Shown here: one piece after another, positions 7,585-14,730 of the stretch
How positions within the stretch are numbered: the first letter of the stretch is position 1
Layout: each line of letters opens with the position of its first letter
Source: Lentimicrobiaceae bacterium
Lineage (GTDB): Bacteria > Bacteroidota > Bacteroidia > Bacteroidales > F082
DNA length: 38,254 bases
NCBI GenBank assembly: GCA_015061295.1
Contig: SUWU01000022.1
Span: 1-38,254, forward strand
Reading direction: 5' to 3'
Position numbers and translations under genes: made by a program
The notes under the pieces: generated by a model
What the model was told of the DNA's origin: nothing
Databases searched by the model: none
The model's input: the letters and a program-made list of their open reading frames with translations, nothing else

Positions 7585-7839
7585 TTATGCTAATTTCGCT
7601 GTGTGATGTGCAAGTTTCGACTTTAAGTTAGCAGCCTTGTTTCTGTGGATAATACCACGTTTAGCTGTTCTGTCGATGATTTTATACATCTCTGAAAGTT
7701 TAGCTTCTGCTTCAGCTTTCTCTGTCAAAGCTCTGAAACCTCTGACGGCAGCACGCATTGCTCTTGCATAGTAGCGGTTGCGTAAGCGTCTTTTTTCAGT
7801 TTGACGGATTCTTTTGATTGATGATTTGTGATTTGCCAT
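7585..7839 (-). CDS. rpsT: 30S ribosomal protein S20
   Basis: The 84-residue basic protein begins [20 protein letters not shown], with [20 protein letters not shown] near the end. These are hallmark S20 sequences in a three-helix bundle that binds 16S rRNA in the 30S body. It stands alone between its own promoter box (7885-7892) and a strong terminator, as is common for rpsT. Confidence 0.97.
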   Translation of the reverse strand: MANHKSSIKRIRQTEKRRLRNRYYARAMRAAVRGFRALTEKAEAEAKLSEMYKIIDRTAKRGIIHRNKAANLKSKLAHHTAKLA

Positions 7840-7884
7840 ATATATAATTTTTTTATTTTAATATTCTATAATAAATTCGGAGTG

Positions 7885-7892
7885 CAAAAATA
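7885..7892 (-). promoter_or_regulatory. -7 promoter box for rpsT
   Basis: TATTTTTG on the minus strand matches TAnnTTTG. A TTTG lies about 15 bases further upstream (7908-7911). The box is about 46 bases before the rpsT ATG. Confidence 0.55.
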
Positions 7893-7954
7893 CTTATTTT
7901 ATCTTTACAAATTACATTTTTTTATTAAATTTTTTTCTTTTTTTAAAAAATGTT

Positions 7955-9250
7955 TTATGACATCTTATCTTGCTGAATCACACGTACTTCAGAATTGTCT
8001 CCTTTTTCAATGATACTGTCAACTTTCACATTTACGAAAGTATTCTTTTCTAAATCTTTGCCTCTAAGTCGCATAGGTATATAGTTTTCGCCATAACCTT
8101 GTGCAGTTCCATCTGGGTTTATTCTTTCAATGAGCATTTTTTGTTGTTTCCCCATCATTTGTTCGAGATATTTCTTTTTGTTCTCTGCAGAAATACTTCT
8201 TATGATGGCACTGCGTTCAGTCTTGATTTTCTCAGGGATTTGATTTGGCATGGTAGCGGCTTTGGTGCCGTTTCTGATAGAATATTTGAAAGTGTGTATG
8301 TGGCTGAAGCCTATCTCTCTACACATCTGTGCGCTTTCCATGAAGTCTTCTTCTGTCTCACCTGGAAATCCTACAATCAAGTCGGTAGTGATGTTGAAGT
8401 CTGGAATCGCGCTTTTAATCCTATCACACATCGTTTTAAATTCAGATGCGGTGTAATGACGACGCATTGCCTTCAAGGTGTTTTCTGCTCCACTCTGAAG
8501 ACAAATGTGCATATGAGGTGCAAGTTTCTTGTTTTCAAAAAGTTGTAGAAATCTATCGCTGAAATTATCGGGTTCGATAGATGAAATTCTCAATCTGAAA
8601 TCGCCGTCAATTTTTAGTATGTTCTCTATTAAATTTTCAAAATTGACGTCTTGGTATTGGTAGCGCCCCATGTTGACACCCGTTAAAACTATTTCCTTAA
8701 ATCCATGGTCAACAACTTGTCGTATATTGTCGTATATGTCTTTGTCACTACGACTTGTGGCTCTTCCTCTTACCATTGGTATCAGGCAATAGGAACAGAA
8801 ATTATTGCATCCGTCGTGAATCTTAATCAGACTTCTTGTGTGAAAGGTGTCGAATGCTGGTTGGTAACCAAACAAATCTATATCTAAGCCTTCAGGATCG
8901 ACTTGTTCTCCTTTGAAGTGTTTGTCTATGATGCTGAATAATGCGTATTTTCTCTCATTGTCGATAGCATAATCTACGATTTTCTTTTCTATCAACTCAT
9001 CTTTTCTGTGATTTACCATGCAGCCTGTCGCCACAATCAGACTTTCTGGATGTTGTCTTCTGATCTGGTGCAAAGTCTGACGACATTTTTGGTCGCTCTG
9101 ATTTGTTACGGTACAAGTGTTTACAACAAAGATGTCTGTTTCTTCGTTTGCTTCAACAATTTCATAACCTGCGGCTTTGAAACGCGATGCCAACGCATCT
9201 GTCTCATAGAGGTTTACCCTGCATCCTAATGTCTTAAATGCTATCTTCAT
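7955..9250 (-). CDS. mtaB: tRNA (t6A37) methylthiotransferase MtaB
   Basis: The 431 residues have the three-part layout of radical-SAM methylthiotransferases. The N-terminal UPF0004 domain has its cluster cysteines in TLGCRVN, VNTCTVTNQSD and ATGCMV. The radical-SAM core carries CNNFCSYCLIPMVRGRATSR, and a C-terminal TRAM-like region follows. The opening KIAFKTLGCRVNLYETDAL is characteristic of MtaB, which adds a methylthio group to t6A37 of tRNAs reading ANN codons. Its ATG overlaps the stop codon of the preceding methylthiotransferase gene by 4 bases (ATGA), so the two should be translationally coupled. Confidence 0.9.
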   Translation of the reverse strand: MKIAFKTLGCRVNLYETDALASRFKAAGYEIVEANEETDIFVVNTCTVTNQSDQKCRQTLHQIRRQHPESLIVATGCMVNHRKDELIEKKIVDYAIDNERKYALFSIIDKHFKGEQVDPEGLDIDLFGYQPAFDTFHTRSLIKIHDGCNNFCSYCLIPMVRGRATSRSDKDIYDNIRQVVDHGFKEIVLTGVNMGRYQYQDVNFENLIENILKIDGDFRLRISSIEPDNFSDRFLQLFENKKLAPHMHICLQSGAENTLKAMRRHYTASEFKTMCDRIKSAIPDFNITTDLIVGFPGETEEDFMESAQMCREIGFSHIHTFKYSIRNGTKAATMPNQIPEKIKTERSAIIRSISAENKKKYLEQMMGKQQKMLIERINPDGTAQGYGENYIPMRLRGKDLEKNTFVNVKVDSIIEKGDNSEVRVIQQDKMS

Positions 9251-10638
9251 TCTGTGACGAGATTTCCTTCTATTGATAATGGTGTAGCCGATGTTACCTC
9301 GACTTTAACAATCTTGCCGATGAGATTTTTATCGTTCGATTTGAAACGTATTACTATCTTGCCTTCGGTGTAACCGGTCAGATAAGTTTTATTTCTGTCG
9401 TAACCTGTGACGATGACTTTCAATGTCTTTCCGACAAGTCCTTGATTATAGACTAATGAGTGTTTCATTAGTTCGTCGGTGAGAATGTGATAACGTTTTT
9501 TCTTGGTCTCCTTAGGGACATCGTCAGCCCATGTCGAGGCTACTGCTCCTGGACGAACGCTGTATTGTGCGATGTATGCCATGTTATATTTAAATTCTTC
9601 CATGGCTTTTCTTGAGTTTTCAAATTCTTCTTCTGTCTCGCCTGTGAAACCAACTATAATATCTGTAAATATTGTTGCTTCAGGAAGTAATCTTCTTATT
9701 GTATGAATGATATGTCGATAGTCATCTAACGTATGCTTGCGATTCATTCTTTGTAACATATCGTTGTCGCCCGATTGTATCGGAAGATGAATCTGTTTAG
9801 CGAGGCATTTGTATTGTGAGATTACTTCTATGACCTCGTCGCTCATGTCGCGTGGATGCGGGGAGGTGAAATATACCCAGAACTCTTTATCCACGCTGTT
9901 GCCATATTCTCCAATTCTACGTAGCAACTCGGCGAAATTTATTTCTTCACCTTTCTTGTCGAGCCCGTATGAATTGACATTCTGACCTAACAATGTGATG
10001 ACTTTATAATCTTTCTGAACTAAGTCTTTTAATTCTGCTAAAATATCTTCAGATTTACGCGATACTTCTCTGCCTCTTGTATATGGAACGGCGCAATATG
10101 TGCAGAATTTGTTACAGCCGTTTTGTATTGGAATGAAAGCCTCGAAGTCGGAAATGTGGTCTGGTTCGATGACCCAGAATCTATCCATATTGGCAGAAGG
10201 ATTTATCTGAACTTTGACAGTTGGCTGTTGAGCCAAGGCTATTGGCTGTTGGCTGTTGGCAGTTGGCTGTTGACTGTTGGCTGCTGGCTGTGGAACGATA
10301 ACTCCGTACTGACGGATCATGTCAGGTAAGTCGGGGAGGTCGTTCATTGTGAAAACCAAATCGAAGAGTTTTAAGAAACGTTCTCTGTCGGCAGGAAGAA
10401 TACATCCTGATACAAAGGTGATGCGGTTTTTGTTGTCTTTAGTTTCGTTCCATTTTTTGATGCGGCTATAAACCTTATCAATTCCTTTTTGTCTGACAGA
10501 ACATGCAATGATTCCTAGTATAGTGGCTTCGTCTTCGTTGTCGGTTTGTTTAAATCCCATGCCTTGTAATACGGTCTTAACACGTTCAGTGTCACTCTGA
10601 TTCATTTGACATCCTAATGGAAGAAGGAAGTATTTCAT
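9247..10638 (-). CDS. miaB: MiaB-type tRNA methylthiotransferase
   Basis: This is a radical-SAM methylthiotransferase of 463 residues. The N-terminal domain has cysteines at 10 (LGCQMNQSD), 46 (ACSVR) and 79 (SGC). The SAM-binding cluster is CNKFCTYC (175-182) followed by AVPYTRGRE, and a C-terminal TRAM domain begins near GKTLKVIVTGYD. LGCQMN and the TRAM domain favour MiaB, which makes ms2i6A37, but the N-terminal half is fairly divergent. Residues 116-141, between the N-terminal and SAM domains, are a Gln/Pro/Ala/Asn-rich insert (QQPTANS units) encoded by a heptamer array. The adjacent mtaB overlaps by 4 bases. Confidence 0.75.
   Translation of the reverse strand: MKYFLLPLGCQMNQSDTERVKTVLQGMGFKQTDNEDEATILGIIACSVRQKGIDKVYSRIKKWNETKDNKNRITFVSGCILPADRERFLKLFDLVFTMNDLPDLPDMIRQYGVIVPQPAANSQQPTANSQQPIALAQQPTVKVQINPSANMDRFWVIEPDHISDFEAFIPIQNGCNKFCTYCAVPYTRGREVSRKSEDILAELKDLVQKDYKVITLLGQNVNSYGLDKKGEEINFAELLRRIGEYGNSVDKEFWVYFTSPHPRDMSDEVIEVISQYKCLAKQIHLPIQSGDNDMLQRMNRKHTLDDYRHIIHTIRRLLPEATIFTDIIVGFTGETEEEFENSRKAMEEFKYNMAYIAQYSVRPGAVASTWADDVPKETKKKRYHILTDELMKHSLVYNQGLVGKTLKVIVTGYDRNKTYLTGYTEGKIVIRFKSNDKNLIGKIVKVEVTSATPLSIEGNLVTE
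10217..10293 (-). repeat. Heptamer array (AACAGCC type) inside miaB
   Basis: The plus strand carries about ten period-7 units of TTGGCTG and variants (TTGACTG, CTGGCTG, TTGGCAG). The coding strand reads QPAANS, QQPTANS, QQPIALA and QQPT. The array is about 77 bp, is in frame, and lies at a domain boundary. Confidence 0.88.
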
Positions 10639-10685
10639 CTGTTTAATTAGTTTAATTATTTAATATGGCAAAGATAAGAAAATTA

Positions 10686-10760
10686 TAGTCACTAAGTCTC
10701 TAAGTATCCAAGTCTATATGAAAAAAACATAGTCTTGGTGACTCGGTGGCTTGGTGTCTC
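10686..10760. repeat. Inverted pair of octamer arrays between lplA and miaB
   Basis: Units of AGTCACTA, AGTCTCTA and AGTATCCA on the left face TTGGTGAC, TCGGTGGC and TTGGTGTC on the right, around a centre rich in A. The whole can fold into an imperfect hairpin. The right edge supplies the TGA stop of lplA (10759-10761). Confidence 0.75.
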
Positions 10761-11733
10761 AATAAATTATCTCAATTATATCTTTAACTATGGTGTTGTC
10801 TTCAGGAAATGTTGGCTTGTTGTTGATGTTGTTTCCTTTTAATATGTTTATTGCCAATTCTATCGAGGTGGGTTCTAAGCTGTCTGATGCTATGTTTATA
10901 TCTTTGATAATGCCTTTATCCTCGTCAATGTCGATGTCAATGTCGATGCTTCCCCATTCAAAAGCGGCGCTTTTTTTAGTGTGAAATTCTTTCCACTTGC
11001 CAAAAAGATATTCGTTGCTGCCTATATGACGGCTTTGATTTATAATATCTTCGTTACATAGGGTGTTGAAATCTATATTTGTGGCTTTGCCTTGATAAAC
11101 ATTTTCAAAGGCGGTGATAAGATATGGAATGATGTTTTCTGATGTTATGTCGGCTACTTCTGAAAGGTTGATGACTCTGCTTGTTACAGATTTGACGCCA
11201 TGTTTATGTAATTTCGTTGGTTTTACCTTGAGGTATTTTTGGAGGCGTTCGGCATCGGTTTTTATCAATATCGTGCCATGATGTAATCCTTGATATTTTG
11301 TTTTTGCGAAAGCGTTGCCTGAGAATTTACGTCCTTGATAAGTTATGTCGTTTCTTCCGCTGACTTCTGTTTCTAAGCCGAAGTTATGTAGCGCTTCCTG
11401 AATGACTTGCATCTGGCGTTTTATGTCGTATATTCTTTTGTCGGCGACGAAGGAGAAGTTGAGATTTCCTAAGTCGTGATACACGGCTCCGCCGCCTGTT
11501 CTTCTTCTTGCGAGGTGTCCTCCTTCTTTTATGAGGGTGTTGACATCGCATTCGCTATATGGATTCTGATTTGTTCCGATGACAACAGTCTGTCTGTTTT
11601 TCCAAAGAAATAGTGTTATAGTATTTGGTTGATAGTTGTCGAGAAGTCTGCTTTCAACAGCGAGATTGATATATGGATTGTATTGGCTTCCAATAATGAT
11701 CTGTAGTTGAATGTTGTTTCTGTCAGTAGGCAT
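10759..11733 (-). CDS. lplA: Lipoate-protein ligase A
   Basis: The enzyme activates free lipoate with ATP and attaches it to the lipoyl domains of 2-oxoacid dehydrogenases or GcvH in the cytoplasm. The 324 residues contain the catalytic-domain motifs FLWKNRQTVVIGTNQNPYSE, GGHLARRRTGGGAVYHD, NLNFSF and GRKFSGNAFA. A C-terminal accessory domain follows, with FGKWKEFHTKKSAAFEWGSI. An acidic IDIDIDIDED stretch near residue 265 comes from a hexamer-like simple repeat (10924-10949). The stop codon is supplied by an octamer repeat. It starts 5 bases after the upstream barrel gene, but a functional link is not evident. Confidence 0.92.
   Translation of the reverse strand: MPTDRNNIQLQIIIGSQYNPYINLAVESRLLDNYQPNTITLFLWKNRQTVVIGTNQNPYSECDVNTLIKEGGHLARRRTGGGAVYHDLGNLNFSFVADKRIYDIKRQMQVIQEALHNFGLETEVSGRNDITYQGRKFSGNAFAKTKYQGLHHGTILIKTDAERLQKYLKVKPTKLHKHGVKSVTSRVINLSEVADITSENIIPYLITAFENVYQGKATNIDFNTLCNEDIINQSRHIGSNEYLFGKWKEFHTKKSAAFEWGSIDIDIDIDEDKGIIKDINIASDSLEPTSIELAINILKGNNINNKPTFPEDNTIVKDIIEIIY
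10924..10949 (-). repeat. Hexamer repeat in lplA encoding Ile-Asp dipeptides
   Basis: Alternating GTCAAT and GTCGAT hexamers on the plus strand encode IDIDIDID on the minus strand. Comparable hexamer tracts are seen in ftsK and after the DUF3276 gene. Confidence 0.7.
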
Positions 11734-11738
11734 TTTTA

Positions 11739-12422
11739 TTATTTCTTTAAAGGATTTCTGATGATATATCCGATGTTGAGGAAGGCTCCTGTGTTGACGT
11801 TGCGTCCGTAGTCTTTGATTACGTTTGTCAATCCTATGAAATATCGAAATTCAATGAAGATGTTGTTAAAGGAGCTTTGTCCAAGGTCGCGTGTGAAGAT
11901 TCCGAAAGTTAGTCCAAACTCAAAGGGGTTGTAGCTTCCTTTTGCAAACTTCTTTATTTCTGATGTGGTATTGCCAATTTTAGACTTGTCTTTTCCAGAA
12001 AGGAAGAAGTTGAACGAAGGTCCTATTTCCAATCCTAATAGGTCTTTGATGTGATATTGATAAAGGATAGGGATGTCGATGTAATATAATGATGTTGAAT
12101 GATAAATCTTAATGTAGTTATTTTGATTCTCCTCGATTTTTGAAAATTGTTGTCCTTTGGCTGATAGTTTTATGTTTGCGATGACGCTCATATTGTCGTT
12201 TAACTGATATTGTGCAAGTCCGCCTATGTTAAAACCGACTTTAAGTCCACCGTCATCGCTTTTAGTTGAGATGGTGTTCATGTTCAGTCCGCCAGTGAAG
12301 CCGAACGATAACTCTTGAGATTTGATGTTGTTGCTTGAGGAAACTATTGTCAATAGCACGATCAAGAGAGTGATGGTTCTCTTGATGAAAGTGTTGTGTT
12401 TTATTGATATGTGGTTTCTCAT
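11739..12422 (-). CDS. Outer-membrane beta-barrel protein, PorT-type family
   Basis: About 227 residues from the chosen ATG (MRNHISIKHNTFIKRTITLL). A signal segment TLLIVLLTIVSSSNNIKSQ is followed by barrel strands ELSFGFTGGLNMNT, VGFNIGGLAQYQL, MSVIANIKLSAKGQQFS, YYIDIPILYQYHI, GLEIGPSFNFFLSG and FIEFRYFIGLTNV, ending NIGYIIRNPLKK. This is the usual pattern of small 8-stranded barrels in this phylum; function is unknown. A start at 12440 is also open, but it lies in the stem of the tRNA terminator, so 12422 is preferred. lplA follows after 5 bases. Confidence 0.72.
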   Translation of the reverse strand: MRNHISIKHNTFIKRTITLLIVLLTIVSSSNNIKSQELSFGFTGGLNMNTISTKSDDGGLKVGFNIGGLAQYQLNDNMSVIANIKLSAKGQQFSKIEENQNNYIKIYHSTSLYYIDIPILYQYHIKDLLGLEIGPSFNFFLSGKDKSKIGNTTSEIKKFAKGSYNPFEFGLTFGIFTRDLGQSSFNNIFIEFRYFIGLTNVIKDYGRNVNTGAFLNIGYIIRNPLKK

Positions 12423-12429
12423 GGACATT

Positions 12430-12460
12430 AAAAAAGCCATTTAACGATTTGTTAATGGCT
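12430..12460 (-). terminator. Terminator after the tRNA-Glu pair
   Basis: On the minus strand AGCCATTAAC, a short loop and GTTAAATGGCT form a stem with one bulge, followed by a run of six T. It stands 13 bases after the second tRNA-Glu in transcription order. It overlaps the earliest possible start of the downstream barrel gene. Confidence 0.7.
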
Positions 12461-12473
12461 CTGTTTGAATTTG

Positions 12474-12547
12474 TAGTCTCTAGGGGATTTGAACCCCTGT
12501 TACCAGGATGAAAACCTGACGTCCTGACCAGACTAGACGAAGAGACC
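12474..12547 (-). tRNA. tRNA-Glu (anticodon UUC), copy 1
   Basis: The 74-nt cloverleaf starts GGTCTCTTCGTCTAGTC. The acceptor stem GGTCTCT pairs with AGAGACT (the first pair is G-T). The anticodon loop TTTTCAT gives UUC. The T arm reads AGGGGTTCAAATCCCCT. The discriminator is A, and a full CCA is not encoded. It is identical to copy 2, 100 bases away, and shares its promoter. Confidence 0.95.
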
Positions 12548-12573
12548 GCCTTTTTAATATGTCATTTTTTTTG

Positions 12574-12647
12574 TAGTCTCTAGGGGATTTGAACCCCTGT
12601 TACCAGGATGAAAACCTGACGTCCTGACCAGACTAGACGAAGAGACC
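12574..12647 (-). tRNA. tRNA-Glu (anticodon UUC), copy 2
   Basis: Identical to the copy at 12474-12547, including a few flanking bases (80 bp identical, 12571-12650 against 12471-12550). It is the promoter-proximal copy. The pair is probably a tandem duplication transcribed together from the promoter at 12666. Confidence 0.95.
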
Positions 12648-12665
12648 GCCGTATTTTTGTGAGTG

Positions 12666-12673
12666 CAAAGATA
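12666..12673 (-). promoter_or_regulatory. -7 promoter box for the tRNA-Glu pair
   Basis: TATCTTTG on the minus strand matches TAnnTTTG, 19 bases upstream of the first tRNA-Glu. A TTG about 22 bases further upstream could be the -33 element. Confidence 0.6.
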
Positions 12674-12755
12674 CATAAAAAATCTTTACACACAAGTGAA
12701 ATGATAATTTTTTTTAAAAATATTTTATTTCTTTAAATATCAGTGTGTTATGATG

Positions 12756-13598
12756 TTATTCGAAGGTGAAAGACAATTGGAAAGTTTTATTTCGTAAGTT
12801 GTCGAAGCTATTTGTGTACATAAAATTCTCATCCTTAGCAATATTGAGTAATCCATAACTCATTTTTAGTTCGATTCCTAACTTGAAATATCCTGTATAA
12901 AAATCGAAGCCGGCACCAATTTCTGCTGCTACGTCATGACGGTTTACGTTTAACGTTTTGGGTTTGCCGTTATTTTCATCATAGTTTTTCTTGCGGGATG
13001 CCATGTCAATCTTATAGTTAGCTCCTGCTATGACGTATGCTGCGGTGTTGTTCAGTCTCTTTGATCTGTATTTTACATGTAATGGAAATTCAACAAATGT
13101 GGAGTGTGTTGTCGTTGTGATGCTTTTCTCGACCTCGTTAATTATTGTTTTCTCAGGATCTTGAGGGTCGATGCTTTCTTGTAATGAAACAATGTTATAT
13201 GTGATTTTTCTTTCACCGAAACTGAGCGTTGGGATAAGTCTTAAGTCGAAATAGTTTGCTAAACGAAGGTTGCCAACAATACCAACGGTGAAGCCATTTG
13301 TCATATGTGGAATAATGTTTTCTACTCTAAAGTTTGATGACGTGAAGAGATCGTTAGTGCCGCTTAGAATTTCAGAGGCTGGTAACTCATTAGGTGAGTG
13401 TATGATATTCTGATAGTTGTCTTTATAATCTATAGACAACAGCATTTGATTATAGCCGATGATAAATCCATAATGGTATCTCTCGTTGTCATATCCTGGT
13501 AGATTGAGAGGCTTCTTGCTTTGTGCGTTGAGCGTCTGTGGGACGAGTGTGACAAGCGTGATACAAAATAATAATATGTGTTTAAGTTTCTTCTTCAT
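12756..13598 (-). CDS. PorT-like outer-membrane protein (type IX secretion)
   Basis: A signal peptide (ending QTLNAQ) is followed by NLPGYDNERYHYGFIIGYNQ. This opening resembles PorT/SprT, where NLP-x-x-D and a first strand YHxGF are typical. Later strands include NGFTVGIVGNLRLANYFDLR, LIPTLSFGERKITYNI, FVEFPLHVKYRS, AAYVIAGANYKIDM and YFKLGIELKMSYGL. The length of 280 residues suits PorT. PorT is an outer-membrane barrel needed for T9SS function, and a T9SS cargo gene exists in this window (2924-5188). The gene lies just downstream of the heptose kinase gene. A general small-barrel protein without a T9SS role cannot be excluded. Confidence 0.65.
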   Translation of the reverse strand: MKKKLKHILLFCITLVTLVPQTLNAQSKKPLNLPGYDNERYHYGFIIGYNQMLLSIDYKDNYQNIIHSPNELPASEILSGTNDLFTSSNFRVENIIPHMTNGFTVGIVGNLRLANYFDLRLIPTLSFGERKITYNIVSLQESIDPQDPEKTIINEVEKSITTTTHSTFVEFPLHVKYRSKRLNNTAAYVIAGANYKIDMASRKKNYDENNGKPKTLNVNRHDVAAEIGAGFDFYTGYFKLGIELKMSYGLLNIAKDENFMYTNSFDNLRNKTFQLSFTFE

Positions 13599-13645
13599 AA
13601 TTGTTTGAAACGAATGGTTTTTGTTTTTATTATGATTTTATTTTT

Positions 13646-14629
13646 TTAAAATATTTTTTTTATCTCCTCTGCAAATTTGTCTTTGTTGATAGGTACTGCG
13701 CCAAGTTCTTCGCATACAAGGCCTCCTGCTAAATTCGACATTGCTGCTATATGATATGCGTCTTGTTGATTTACCAAACATAACATGGCCACACTTAACA
13801 CCGTGTCGCCAGCTCCAGATACATCTGCTATCTGGCGAAGATGCGCTGGAATATGATGGTAGATGCCCTTCTCATAGTCTTTTATTAAAACACCTCGTTC
13901 TGATAAGGTGGTCATTATATACCGACAATTGAGCTTGTCATGTAATATATCAACGGCTTTTAGTATCTCTTCGATGATGTCGTGCTTGAAGTTTATTCCG
14001 AGACCTTCTTTTAATTCTTTGAGGTTGGGTTTGAAGAGAGTTACATTTTTATATGCTAAAAAATTCTTTTTCTTTGGGTCAACGCCGACAGGGATAGATT
14101 TGCCGTTTGCAATAGATATGACATCCTTTATAAGTCGTTCTGTTAAAACACCTTTGTTGTAATCTTGTAAGATGATACCACTTATATTATCTCTTTCGAT
14201 GATCTCGTTTATTCTCTCTGTCAACGAGTTGTATTCTTTTTCTGAGAGGTCTATGGTGTCTTCTGTATCAACGCGTAACATCTGCGCATTGTTGCCAATG
14301 ATGCGTACTTTACTCGTTGTAACTCTTTCGCGACTTTTAATTATGCCCGACATGTTCATCTTTTGTTCTTGCATCAGATTGAGTAAGTCGCAGGCTTTTT
14401 CATCGTCGCCTATGATGGAACATAAAATAGGTTCGGCGTCTAATGCCTTAAGGTTTTGGGCTACATTGGCGGCACCTCCTAAACGAGAGAACGTCTCTGT
14501 CACAGATACGATAGGAACAGGTGCCTCAGGTGAAATTCTTTCAACTTTACCTTTCATATAGATGTCAAGCATGACATCTCCGATGATCATTATCTTCTTA
14601 CTGTTAAAAGAATCGAACAGGTTTTTCAT
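13646..14629 (-). CDS. rfaE1: D-glycero-beta-D-manno-heptose-7-phosphate kinase (RfaE1/HldE kinase domain)
   Basis: This PfkB-family sugar kinase of 327 residues phosphorylates heptose 7-phosphate at O-1 for ADP-heptose and LPS inner-core synthesis. The N-terminus GDVMLDIYMKGKVERISPEA, the GGAANVAQNL motif (51-60), NGKSIPVGVDPKKKNF and the catalytic SGAGDT motif with Asp275 are clear. It has only the kinase half; the nucleotidyltransferase domain present in E. coli HldE is absent, so a separate RfaE2 must exist elsewhere. An octamer repeat array lies just upstream. Confidence 0.9.
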   Translation of the reverse strand: MKNLFDSFNSKKIMIIGDVMLDIYMKGKVERISPEAPVPIVSVTETFSRLGGAANVAQNLKALDAEPILCSIIGDDEKACDLLNLMQEQKMNMSGIIKSRERVTTSKVRIIGNNAQMLRVDTEDTIDLSEKEYNSLTERINEIIERDNISGIILQDYNKGVLTERLIKDVISIANGKSIPVGVDPKKKNFLAYKNVTLFKPNLKELKEGLGINFKHDIIEEILKAVDILHDKLNCRYIMTTLSERGVLIKDYEKGIYHHIPAHLRQIADVSGAGDTVLSVAMLCLVNQQDAYHIAAMSNLAGGLVCEELGAVPINKDKFAEEIKKIF

Positions 14630-14643
14630 GGTTTCTTTTTTTT

Positions 14644-14730
14644 AAGTCGCTAAGTCGCTAAGTCACCAAGTCGCCAAGTTTTAGTGATTCGGTGACTCGG
14701 TGACTTGGTGACTTGGAGACTCAGTGACTT
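14644..14730. repeat. Inverted pair of octamer arrays between rfaE1 and aspC
   Basis: Left units AAGTCGCT, AAGTCGCT, AAGTCACC and AAGTCGCC face right units GTGATTCG, GTGACTCG, GTGACTTG, GTGACTTG and others. The period is 8 and the two halves are complementary, so a long imperfect hairpin is possible. The array touches the aspC stop codon (14729-14731). Confidence 0.85.

Noticed and set aside
10123..10329. Plus-strand frame with GYWLLAVGSWLL opposite miaB
   Set aside because: It is the reverse reading of the stop-free heptamer array, which is open in every frame by construction.
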